In this document: positions 56,704 to 64,000 of the stretch, piece after piece | Numbering within the stretch: the first letter of the stretch is position 1 | How the letters are laid out: each line of letters begins with the position of its first letter | NCBI RefSeq assembly: GCF_014925385.1 | Contig: NZ_JACSDK010000022.1 | Location: forward strand, 1 to 64,000 | Direction: 5' to 3' | Origin: Pelagibius marinus | GTDB taxonomy: Bacteria; Pseudomonadota; Alphaproteobacteria; Kiloniellales; Kiloniellaceae | Length of the DNA stretch: 64,000 nucleotides | Translations under genes and position numbers: made by a program | Notes under the pieces: generated by a model | Told to the model about the DNA's origin: nothing | The model's database searches: none | What the model saw: the letters and a program-made list of their open reading frames with translations, nothing else

Positions 56704-56729
56704 TCGTTGTGACCAGGGGGGAGGTTCAA
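56704..56729 (-). promoter_or_regulatory. Candidate ECF-type promoter before paralogue A
   Basis: Minus strand TGAACC (56724-56729) and CGAC (56704-56707) are 16 bp apart, the usual geometry of ECF sigma promoters (GAAC-type -35). It lies in the 143-bp gap between the two paralogues, about 100 bp before the start at 56602. Pattern only; the specificity of this sigma factor is unknown. Confidence 0.3.
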
Positions 56730-56745
56730 TGAGCGGCGGGCGGCC

Positions 56746-57969
56746 TCAAGGTTTGTAAATCTCCCGTGCCGGGCTCCTGCCGATGACCGCGCCTTCCTTG
56801 TCCAGCGCCTTGACCGACCATTCATAGCGGCGGTCGCCGGGCAGGTGCTCCAGGGTGAAATCCTGCAAACGGACCTCGGTCACCGCGGCCGGGACCACGA
56901 TGCCGGTCAGAGGCGTGAGGCCTCGGACACTCTCGACGTTTGGCGCGCGGTCCAGCGGCACGTCGGTCACCACCTCGTTGGTCGCCACATTGTCCCCCGG
57001 GCCGGGCGGCGCGCCGAAAATCTCCAGCTTGTAGAGATGGGCGCCGGGCAGCGCCTGCCAGGAAAAGCGCGTGGTGAGCGTCAGCGGCGTGCCGAGGCTG
57101 GGCGAGGTGACCAGCATGGGCTGGGGATCCCGCCGCTGCGGCAGCGGGCTCTCCGGCGTCACGTAATACTGGAGCTGCGGCTCGTCGAAGAGGACTTCCG
57201 GGTCGTCCAGCCTCAACCTCACCAGGTTATTGCCCTCGAAGCGGGTGGGCAGCGGCGGGCTGGTGATGGTTACCGGGCGGCCGCCCGCCACGGGCCGGCG
57301 CACCAGGGCCAAGGTCCGGAATACCGGCGTCCCGGCCGTCGTCGCCGCCGTGGCGATCTCCCATTGACCCCGGATCAGGCCGTTCCCCGAGGTGTTGAGG
57401 CGGGCGACGGCGCGCAGGCGCCGGCCCTTGGGGAGCACTTTGAAGCGGGAGCCGTCGTCGAAGCGCAGCTCCATGCGACTGACGTTGAAGGGCGCCGAAC
57501 CGGGACCGGAGGGCGTCAGCAGGGTGGTGCCGGACAGGCTGGAAGGAGGTGTGGTAGGGAGGCTGTCGGTGAAGGTTCGCTGATAGACGATCGGCACGCC
57601 GGACTTGATGGCGCGGAAAGCCACGGCCTGCGGCACGGTAAAGGTTTCGGTGAATATCAGGGACTCCGTGGTGGCCGGCGGTCCGGGTGCAAAGCGTGAA
57701 AGCGGGCGTTGGTTGGTCGCCAGGACGGTGCCATTGACGATCAAGGTCCCGCTCGGCGAGCTGATGGTCCCGGGATTGGAGGGCGCCGAGCCCCCCAAAC
57801 GGAGCACCTGCCAGGTGACGGTCACCGTGCTCGGACCGACACTGGAAACCGGGATACGGGCCTGGGTCGTGTCCACGCTCAAGATACCGGCGAAGGCGCC
57901 AGGGGCGAGCAGCAGCGCGCTTGCCGTGACCAGGAAAACGAGAGCGAGAGGGAGGAAGCGAAGTTTCAT
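56746..57969 (-). CDS. Secreted Ig/Fn3-like protein, paralogue B
   Basis: A 407-residue exported protein, paralogue of the preceding entry. The signal peptide ends near GAFAG. It shares ARIPVSSVGPSTVTVTWQV, MELRFDDGSRFKVLPKG, LNTSGNGLIRGQWE, LQYYVTPES, FSWQALPGAHLYKLEIF and the end VIGRSPAREIYKP with paralogue A, so the two arose by tandem duplication and have since diverged. The gene starts 10 bp after the barrel gene's stop. Function unknown. Two copies next to a barrel suggest they decorate or pass through it, an inference. Confidence 0.8.
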   Translation of the reverse strand: MKLRFLPLALVFLVTASALLLAPGAFAGILSVDTTQARIPVSSVGPSTVTVTWQVLRLGGSAPSNPGTISSPSGTLIVNGTVLATNQRPLSRFAPGPPATTESLIFTETFTVPQAVAFRAIKSGVPIVYQRTFTDSLPTTPPSSLSGTTLLTPSGPGSAPFNVSRMELRFDDGSRFKVLPKGRRLRAVARLNTSGNGLIRGQWEIATAATTAGTPVFRTLALVRRPVAGGRPVTITSPPLPTRFEGNNLVRLRLDDPEVLFDEPQLQYYVTPESPLPQRRDPQPMLVTSPSLGTPLTLTTRFSWQALPGAHLYKLEIFGAPPGPGDNVATNEVVTDVPLDRAPNVESVRGLTPLTGIVVPAAVTEVRLQDFTLEHLPGDRRYEWSVKALDKEGAVIGRSPAREIYKP

Positions 57970-57979
57970 CGGGACGCTC

Positions 57980-60076
57980 TCAATAGGCCACGGGCAATGA
58001 CAGACGGAGGGAGGTAAACGCTTGATATTGCAAGTCGTCTTCGGGGTTGTCGAAATCGTCGTTGGTGTCCTGGATGTGGCCGGTAACCGCCACGGCGATG
58101 CCGAGCCTGTTTACATCGGCTTGGCGCAGTGTCCACACCACCTCGCCGTTCAAGCTGTTGGTATCAGGTGTGTCGCCGTCGCCCATCCGGTGGTTCAGAG
58201 AGTAATACAGCGTAGCGTCCAGCGTTTCCGGAATCACTGTGACATTGGCGCCGAGGTTCAGCAGCAGGCTCTGATTGTCGTCGCCGGTGTCGAGGTCCTC
58301 GAAGTTGTCCCACTGGACGCTGGGCTGTAGCGTCAGCCAGTCGTCGACCAGGAAGTAGGCGCTGAGGCCGGTGCTGTTGTTGCGCGTGTCGCTGCTCAGG
58401 TCGACATGGTCCTCGAAGGAATAGATCGTGTGCGAGAGGTTCCAGTTCCAGGTTTCGTAGTTGGCGCCGGTGCTCAAGGTGAGAGAGCGTGTCGAATTGT
58501 TGGCGTCGTCGTTGGGAGAGTCCTGCGACTTGTCGATCCGGTCGATCTCGTACCAAGAGGCCGAAATGCCGAAGAAGGGCTGGCCGTACCACGGCAGGGA
58601 GCCGTCTTCCAGCGGCTCGATGTAGGGTGTGTAGTTGCCGTTGAAGTAGATGTTGATATTGCGGTCGGTCGGCAGGTAGTCCAGGTCATCGACGTTGTTG
58701 ACCTGGTGGTCGACGCGCAACTGCGCGGAGAACTCGTCCCAGAGGAAATCCGTGTAGACCGACGTCGTCTCGCGGTCGGGTTCCAGGTAGGGGTTGGCCA
58801 GGCTGCTGAAGAAGGTATCAACCTGGTCGCGCTGCACGCCGATGGTCCAGGTGAAGACGCTGCCGTCCAGGGTGGCGCCGCGCAGCGGCTCGAGTGAGGC
58901 CAGCACGGAGTAAGCGTCGGCGGTTTCGGCATCGAAGCCCTGGTCCTTGCCGTCGAAATCGAAGTTGGTCTGTGCATACTCGCCGCGCAGGCGCAGGGCC
59001 TCGTCGAACCACAACGTGTCCGCGGCGATCGACCAGCCGTCGCCTTCGTTGACCACCTCGTCGCTACCGATGCCGAAGCCGCCGTCGCCGCCTTCGCCGG
59101 TATAGAAAGTGCCGGTCAGGACAATGTTGTCCTTCAGGGCTTCGATCGGACGCACCGAGACGGAGGCGCCTTCGACCCTTTCCTCGTTGCGGCTGATGCC
59201 GAGCTCGTGGCGGGTGCCTACCAGGGCTTCGGTGCTCTGCACGAAGCCGGTGACGGAAAGCCGGTCGTCGGCAAGGCCGGTCCGCAGGGAGACGCCGCGG
59301 CGATAGAATCCGGACATGATCAGGTTGTCGATGCCGGTGTCGTGGTCACCGGCGGTGAAGCCGGCGAAGAAGCTGTCCTGCTCGTAGTCGCCGTCGATCC
59401 GGTATTCACTGAAATCGAAGTTGCGCCCGTCGATGCCCAGGTCGATCTGGCTGTTGTAGAGGTAGCTGCCTTGGGCCGAGATGCGCCAGTGCTCGTCACC
59501 GGCTGAGGCCTCGGCGGTGCCGGCGCTCTCTCCCGTCACGTGCTGAGGCGGGGTATCGATGCCGTTTTCGGCAAAGCGGGTATTCACCTCGCCGGCCAGG
59601 TTGGCGTTCACTGACAGGTCCCGGATCAGCTCTGAATGACGGACGTCCAGGCTCCAGTAGCCGCGCTCAAGGATCGAACCGTCGCCGCCGCGCTCTACGA
59701 GGCGCAGGCTGTGGCTGCCGGTTGAAAGCGTCTCCGGTGGCGTAACGACCAGGCGTGCGTTCTCAACCAGAACGAAGGCGGTGACGTCGATGTCGTCCAG
59801 CTCGACCGCGAGGTTCTGGTAGATTGCCGGGTCAAGGTCGGCCGGCAGCAGAATGACGATGGGATCGCTGCGCCCCCGGCTCTCGGAGGGAGTCGCTTCC
59901 AGCTCCGGCACCCAGTCGCCTTGCGCCAGGGCCGGCGGGGCCCCGCAAAGGGCCAAAGCCAGAAAAATCGTCGCCAGCCCGGTGGTGGAACGAGTGGAAT
60001 AACCCCTGGCCGCTTTGCGGCCAGGTAGCACAAAAGAATGCCTGATGCCCTGCGCACCACGCCTACATTCCCGCAT
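57980..60076 (-). CDS. Predicted outer-membrane beta-barrel protein
   Basis: A 698-residue protein with a long signal region (about 1-51, cleavage near ALAQG) and an N-terminal beta domain (about 55-165, IVILLPADLDPAIYQNL, SHSLRLVERGGDGS). From about 185 to the end run alternating hydrophobic strands and acidic turns (DDWLTLQPSVQWDNF, NWNLSHTIYSFEDH), and it closes with the aromatic end RLSLPVAY, as in barrels. No TonB plug, TonB box or porin family is recognised. First gene of the six-gene array. It may be an export or surface-attachment channel for the two secreted paralogues. Confidence 0.8.
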   Translation of the reverse strand: MRECRRGAQGIRHSFVLPGRKAARGYSTRSTTGLATIFLALALCGAPPALAQGDWVPELEATPSESRGRSDPIVILLPADLDPAIYQNLAVELDDIDVTAFVLVENARLVVTPPETLSTGSHSLRLVERGGDGSILERGYWSLDVRHSELIRDLSVNANLAGEVNTRFAENGIDTPPQHVTGESAGTAEASAGDEHWRISAQGSYLYNSQIDLGIDGRNFDFSEYRIDGDYEQDSFFAGFTAGDHDTGIDNLIMSGFYRRGVSLRTGLADDRLSVTGFVQSTEALVGTRHELGISRNEERVEGASVSVRPIEALKDNIVLTGTFYTGEGGDGGFGIGSDEVVNEGDGWSIAADTLWFDEALRLRGEYAQTNFDFDGKDQGFDAETADAYSVLASLEPLRGATLDGSVFTWTIGVQRDQVDTFFSSLANPYLEPDRETTSVYTDFLWDEFSAQLRVDHQVNNVDDLDYLPTDRNINIYFNGNYTPYIEPLEDGSLPWYGQPFFGISASWYEIDRIDKSQDSPNDDANNSTRSLTLSTGANYETWNWNLSHTIYSFEDHVDLSSDTRNNSTGLSAYFLVDDWLTLQPSVQWDNFEDLDTGDDNQSLLLNLGANVTVIPETLDATLYYSLNHRMGDGDTPDTNSLNGEVVWTLRQADVNRLGIAVAVTGHIQDTNDDFDNPEDDLQYQAFTSLRLSLPVAY

Positions 60077-60312
60077 TGCCCTACCTTTCGGTCCACCCCC
60101 CGGCGATCGAATTTAAGGGCGACTCTCCCACGTCACGCGCATCCTATTATCCTGAAAGTTGCCTGGAAGGAAGAGCGAGGTTGCCTCTAGTACTGAATTT
60201 CTTGCCGGCTGGGGCTTCAGGGCTACCGCTTTGGGTCGTCGAGACTATGCGCTAACCTCCAGAAACCCGGGCAATTTTGCCGATCCGGGGTCAGTGAGGG
60301 GAAAACCGCACA

Positions 60313-61140
60313 ATGAGTGCTGAAATGAAGAATAAGGCGAGAAGGAAGGAAATTTTCCGGCTTTCCCAGGTAAAGATGGATAAAACCATCGGCAAGAGCG
60401 CCTATCAAAAGAAGCTGACCGAAGAACAACTGCGCCTGCGTCAAATCCAGCAGGCCTATCTGGCCACCGGCGACCGGGGGATTATCGTCTTCGAGGGCTG
60501 GGACGCCGGGGGCAAGGGCGGGACGATCCGCCGGATGAGTGCGGTCATGGATCCCCGCGGTTTCAAGGTCTGGCCCATTGCCGCGCCGCGTGACGTCGAC
60601 AAGGAGCGCCACTTCCTCTACCGCTTCTGGGAGAGGGTGCCGCCGGTCGGCGCCATCTCGGTCTTCGACCGCTCCTGGTACGGGCGGGTTCTGGTGGAGC
60701 GTGTGGAAAAGCTGGCCGCCCAGGAAGCGTGGAAGCGCGCCTACCGGGAGATCAACGAGTTCGAGCGGATGCTGATCGACGATGGTGCCCGGATCGTGAA
60801 GATCTTCCTGCACATCACGCCGGAGGAGCAGCTCACCCGCTTTGAGCAGCGCCTGGCCGATCCCATGAAGCGCTGGAAGCTGACCTATGAAGACTTCCGC
60901 AACCGCAATCGCCGGCCGGACTATGAAAAGGCGATCGACGACATGATCACGCGCACCTCGACGGTACGGGCGCCCTGGCACGTCATCGCCGCGAACGACA
61001 AGAAGTACGCCCGGATCGAAGCCCTGAGGGTGGTCACGGAGACCCTGTCCCGCGGTGTCGACCTCGGCCCTCGGCCCATGGACGAGGAGGCCAAGGCGCT
61101 GGCGCGGGCCGTGTTCGGGAGTTTGCCCGATGGCCTATGA
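60313..61140 (+). CDS. ppk2: Polyphosphate kinase 2 family protein
   Basis: A 275-residue PPK2-family kinase that transfers phosphate between polyphosphate and nucleotides. Walker A GWDAGGKGG (residues 62-70), the lid-region PRDVDKERHFLYRFWERVP (part) and Walker B VFDRSWYGR (117-125) are intact, and NRRPDYEKAIDDMI follows. It looks like a single-domain class; whether it favours ADP, AMP or GDP cannot be read. Divergent from the barrel gene with 236 bp between; overlaps the convergent ligase gene by 6 bp. Confidence 0.94.
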   Translation: MSAEMKNKARRKEIFRLSQVKMDKTIGKSAYQKKLTEEQLRLRQIQQAYLATGDRGIIVFEGWDAGGKGGTIRRMSAVMDPRGFKVWPIAAPRDVDKERHFLYRFWERVPPVGAISVFDRSWYGRVLVERVEKLAAQEAWKRAYREINEFERMLIDDGARIVKIFLHITPEEQLTRFEQRLADPMKRWKLTYEDFRNRNRRPDYEKAIDDMITRTSTVRAPWHVIAANDKKYARIEALRVVTETLSRGVDLGPRPMDEEAKALARAVFGSLPDGL

Positions 61141-62358
61141 GGGTGGGCTGGAGCTCTCCGCGGTCTTGCCGCCGCGCAGTTCCCCGGCGGCCAGCAGCGC
61201 GATCGGCAGCCACAGGGTGATCCACTCACGCCCCAGGTTCTGCAGCAGGCTGCGTGAATCGAAGAGCGAGGCGCCGAATCCGTAGGCCAGCAGCATGAGG
61301 TAGATGGCCTGGCCGCGGCGCAGCCGCCCCAGGGCGAGCCAGAGCGCATAGCCGATCAGCGCGGTGAACAGCAGGGTGGCCGGCAGGCCGCCGTAGATCT
61401 GGTTGGCCAGGACCAGGTTGTGCGGCGAACGCTGGGGGCCTTGCTTGCCGGTGAAGGTGATGTCCGTGAGGCTGCCGTAGCCGAACCAGGGGCGCTCGGC
61501 GATAGCCGCCAGAGCCTGCTGCCACAGTTCGAAGTGGCCGCTCTGGGCTCTTTCGTAGAGCAGCGTAATCGGTCGTTGATCCGTCAGGACCGCGGCAAGG
61601 GCCGCGGCGGCGGTCAGGGCGAGGACGGCGAGCGCGATCCGCCGGTCGGCGGTCAGCAGACCGAGGGCTAGGGCGAGCGTCAGGGCCAGCAAGGGGCCCC
61701 GGCTGCTCGTCAGCAGCATGAACAGGACACAAATGGCGATCACGCCGAGCCACAGAAGGCGTTCCGGCCAGCTCGCGGCGCGCGGCAGCAGGACGAAGGC
61801 GCTCAGCAGGGCCACGAAGCCGTAAAGCGTCGCCCCGATCACCGGTTGGGAAGCGAGCCCGAAGGCGGTGAAGCGCCATCCCTGAGTATTCAGGCCGGAC
61901 GCCGCGCCGGCGAAGAGCACCAGCAGCGTGGCCGCAGCGGTCAAGGCGAGCCAGAAGGACAGCCGCCGCTCCAGGCCGGGCTCGCGGGCGGCCAGCAGCA
62001 CGGTAATGGCGAAGAAGACGGCCAGCAGCGCCGTTACGCGCAGCAGATCGGCCATCTCGTCCCAGTCGAAGCCCTCGCCGAAGAATCCTGCGGCCAGGAA
62101 ATAGCCGGCGTAGACCGCCGCCAGGCGAACCAGTCGCGAATCCCAAAGGCGGCCGGCGTCGAGCGCGTAGAGGTTTACCAGGAAGACCGGCAGGCCCAGG
62201 ACGTAGAAGAGGTTACGGTGCCCGCGAGTCTCCAGCACGAAGGCGGCGCAAAGCAGCAGGATGTAGACCGCCGAAAGGACATCGATGCGCGTGACTACGC
62301 GATAGAGCTTTCTTGCGGGGGTAGGTCCGCTGCGGGTTCCGTGTTCTCTGTCGGCCAA
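61135..62358 (-). CDS. O-antigen ligase/polymerase-like membrane protein
   Basis: A 407-residue protein with about 11-12 membrane segments. The Wzy_C-type large loop is seen in LTSSRGPLLALTLAL and GYGSLTDITFTGKQGPQRSPHNLVLANQIYG (about residues 293-330, longer part given by position), where the R..HN pair is characteristic. Such proteins join O-antigen or other glycan chains to lipid A, or polymerise them. It overlaps the upstream glycosyltransferase by 64 bp, so the two are coupled. No other polysaccharide genes are present nearby. Confidence 0.85.
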   Translation of the reverse strand: MADREHGTRSGPTPARKLYRVVTRIDVLSAVYILLLCAAFVLETRGHRNLFYVLGLPVFLVNLYALDAGRLWDSRLVRLAAVYAGYFLAAGFFGEGFDWDEMADLLRVTALLAVFFAITVLLAAREPGLERRLSFWLALTAAATLLVLFAGAASGLNTQGWRFTAFGLASQPVIGATLYGFVALLSAFVLLPRAASWPERLLWLGVIAICVLFMLLTSSRGPLLALTLALALGLLTADRRIALAVLALTAAAALAAVLTDQRPITLLYERAQSGHFELWQQALAAIAERPWFGYGSLTDITFTGKQGPQRSPHNLVLANQIYGGLPATLLFTALIGYALWLALGRLRRGQAIYLMLLAYGFGASLFDSRSLLQNLGREWITLWLPIALLAAGELRGGKTAESSSPPS

Positions 62359-63392
62359 GGATAGGACTCGGAAGGGGGCTGGGCGAAACTGCGTTCCAGG
62401 ATGTACTTCGCGACGCGGTGCGACGCAAACATGGAATGGGCGGCGCGCCAGCCGGCCTCGGCGACGCTGCGGCGCCGTGCATCCTGACGGGCGAAGTGGT
62501 CCAGCTTGTCGACCAGCTCCTCCAGGCCATCGAAAAAAGCGATCTGGTCTTCGCTGAACAGGTCCTGAAATCCGGTGCTGCGCGAGACGAAGGTCAGCAG
62601 GCCGTTGCCCAGCAACTGGCTCATGCGGTCGGAGGCATAGAGGTAGACGTTGTCCGGACGGCTCATGTTGAAACCCATGCGGGCGTTGTTCATGGCCTCC
62701 AGGAAGGCTGCCCCGCGCAGCGGGGGGCTGCCCGGCAAGCCGCGGATGTCGGCTTTCAGCGCGGGCAGTCGCTCCAGCGCCTGCTGCAGGAACTGCACCC
62801 TCGCGTCGCCGCCGGGGCTGACGGCGAAGAAGAGGTCGAAGTCCTGATCGCTGTGCGCGAAGGCGCGGCCGATGTCGATCGCCGGGTCCACCGGGTTCGG
62901 CATGAAGTAGACCTTGGCGCGACGGTCAGGTGCCACGCCGTGGATCGGGGCGGCCGTGGTGACGAAGATGGCATCGACGCTGTCTGCGCGGCGCAGCAGG
63001 CGCCCGCGGTTGGCCGCGTCGGTCAGAGTGTCGACGTTGCGAAAGGCAATGCGCAGGCCGGGGTTCTCTTGGCGCAGGGTCTCCAGCGTCGCGTTCTCGA
63101 TGATCTCGCAATGGCCCATCAGCAGCAGGTCCGGGCGGAAGTTGCGGGCGGTCTCGATCAGCTTGCGGTTTGCGGCGCGCCGCCCCGGGCCGGTGGAGAG
63201 GAAGGGAGTGGAGCCGCGCGCCACCTCGCGGTCGTTGAAGACATGCAGGTTGCAGCCCAGGCGGATAAAGCCGTGCAGCAGCTTGGGCATGATCATGTAG
63301 TAGTCTTCGCCCAGTTCGCGCCCGAAAACGTTGCCGACAACTAGGACCTTGCGGCCGGTGTGATCGCGGGAGGGCAGGGGCGAGGCGTTCAT
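62295..63392 (-). CDS. CgeB-like glycosyltransferase (Glyco_trans_1_2 family)
   Basis: A 365-residue cytosolic glycosyltransferase of GT-B shape. The N-terminal domain (about 15-180) has LVVGNVFGRELGEDYYMIMP, DLLLMGHCEII and IAFRNVDTLTDAAN. The C-terminal domain (about 200-345) has RMSQLLGNGLLTFVSRSTGF, IAFFDGLEELVDKL and RRSVAEAGWRAAHSMFASHRVAKYI (part), typical of CgeB-like C-termini. The start at 63392 is chosen because it gives the family N-terminus; an open frame extends upstream to 63695, past the tRNA. It partners the O-antigen-ligase-like protein. Donor and acceptor are unknown. Confidence 0.85.
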   Translation of the reverse strand: MNASPLPSRDHTGRKVLVVGNVFGRELGEDYYMIMPKLLHGFIRLGCNLHVFNDREVARGSTPFLSTGPGRRAANRKLIETARNFRPDLLLMGHCEIIENATLETLRQENPGLRIAFRNVDTLTDAANRGRLLRRADSVDAIFVTTAAPIHGVAPDRRAKVYFMPNPVDPAIDIGRAFAHSDQDFDLFFAVSPGGDARVQFLQQALERLPALKADIRGLPGSPPLRGAAFLEAMNNARMGFNMSRPDNVYLYASDRMSQLLGNGLLTFVSRSTGFQDLFSEDQIAFFDGLEELVDKLDHFARQDARRRSVAEAGWRAAHSMFASHRVAKYILERSFAQPPSESYPWPTENTEPAADLPPQESSIA

Positions 63393-63536
63393 GAAGGCCG
63401 GTATGGTTGTGCGGGGCGACTCGGCGCAGCTTAGACTAAATGGCCGCCGCGCCGGTGCAAGAGGCTTGGCGCCGGGGCCGCCAGGGGCGCTTTGTCGTTG
63501 CCAAATGCGGGGCGAGACCCTAGGTTTTCCGCGCAT

Positions 63537-63614
<78 letters not shown>

Positions 63615-63681
63615 CCGACACATCTCCCGGGGCCGCCGGACCCGCCGCGGCGCCGGCACAGCATCAGCCGGGAGCAAATTC

Positions 63682-64000
63682 ATGGCGCTCGCCAAGCTCG
63701 ATCACGTCAACCTCCGCACCGCCCGCCTTGCGGAAATGTGCGCGTTCTACATCGAGGTTCTGGGCATGACCGAGGGCCCGCGCCCGGCCTTCGGTTTCGG
63801 CGGCGCCTGGCTCTACTGCGGCGGCGAGGCGACGGTGCATCTGGTGGAGGTGGCCCGACAGCCGGCCCCCGAGGGGGAGCTGCGCCTGGAGCACTTCGCC
63901 TTCCAGGCCTCGGGCCTGGCGGATTTCCTGGCCCTGCTGAAGGCGCGCGGCGAGGCCTACCGCATCGGCGTCATCCAGGACTTCGGCATCATCCAGGTCA
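63682..64000 (+). CDS. VOC superfamily protein, truncated by window edge
   Basis: The first 106 residues of a glyoxalase-fold protein: LDHVNLRTARLAEMCAFYIE, GMTEGPRPAFGFGGAWLYCGG and LEHFAFQASGLADFLALL (consecutive parts of one match). A GGAG ribosome binding site precedes the ATG. It begins 69 bp after the tRNA. Histidines at H8, H54 and H71 regions could bind metal, as in glyoxalase I-like proteins, but the rest of the protein is outside the window. Confidence 0.85.
   Translation, partial: MALAKLDHVNLRTARLAEMCAFYIEVLGMTEGPRPAFGFGGAWLYCGGEATVHLVEVARQPAPEGELRLEHFAFQASGLADFLALLKARGEAYRIGVIQDFGIIQV

Noticed and set aside
60077-60312. ECF-like boxes upstream of the barrel gene (a GGCAACTTT-type element on the minus strand)
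   Set aside because: Box sequences and spacing do not match those at 56704-56729, so I do not claim a shared promoter.

Overview
The window is GC-rich and gene-dense and reads like the chromosome of a free-living alphaproteobacterium, probably a Rhodospirillales-type marine or soil lineage. This is inferred from the gene families (DUF1491, DUF465, a DUF2336-like domain, form II CO-dehydrogenase-like genes, a thiBPQ locus behind a TPP riboswitch) and the base composition; no rRNA or marker phylogeny was available. No prophage, insertion sequence, CRISPR array or integrase was seen.

Layout. 1-5.0 kb: glutathione-dependent formaldehyde dehydrogenase (missing its last codons at the window edge), a class II aldolase-like protein, a VOC protein, a small secreted protein, an alpha/beta hydrolase and a GAF-class III nucleotide cyclase. 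5.3-19.0 kb, minus strand: a form II aerobic CO-dehydrogenase-type molybdenum hydroxylase locus (coxG, coxS-L-M, MoxR ATPase, CoxE, split XdhC/CoxI-CoxF, and a MoeA/MobA-like fusion). It is interrupted by a ydbH-ynbE-ydbL cell-envelope lipid-transport cluster. coxM carries a one-base frameshift. 19.2-24.3 kb: a complete branched-chain-amino-acid-type ABC importer. 24.8-32.3 kb: an Mrp-like cation/proton antiporter operon with three MnhD-like subunits, a fused MbhD/E-MnhB and no canonical MnhA. 32.7-41.1 kb: mixed housekeeping genes (nucleoside hydrolase, CPA2 antiporter, HDAC-family amidohydrolase, DUF192, O-methyltransferase, DUF1491, RF3, DoxX). 41.4-44.2 kb: a tetronate catabolic operon (ltnD-otnK-otnC). 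45.1-48.7 kb: TPP riboswitch and thiBPQ thiamine importer. 48.9-52.3 kb: a large coiled-coil membrane protein coupled to mtgA, then a DUF465 protein.

52.4-60.1 kb, minus strand, holds the most interesting locus. It is a six-gene array: predicted outer-membrane beta-barrel, two tandem paralogous secreted proteins, ECF sigma factor, membrane anti-sigma factor and a secreted subtilisin-family protease. The periplasmic domain of the anti-sigma factor aligns collinearly with the propeptide region of the protease encoded 5 bp downstream. This suggests an envelope signalling circuit in which the protease recognises the anti-sigma factor as a propeptide mimic. 60.3-64.0 kb: PPK2 polyphosphate kinase, an O-antigen-ligase-like protein and CgeB-like glycosyltransferase pair, tRNA-Pro(TGG), and the start of a second VOC protein.
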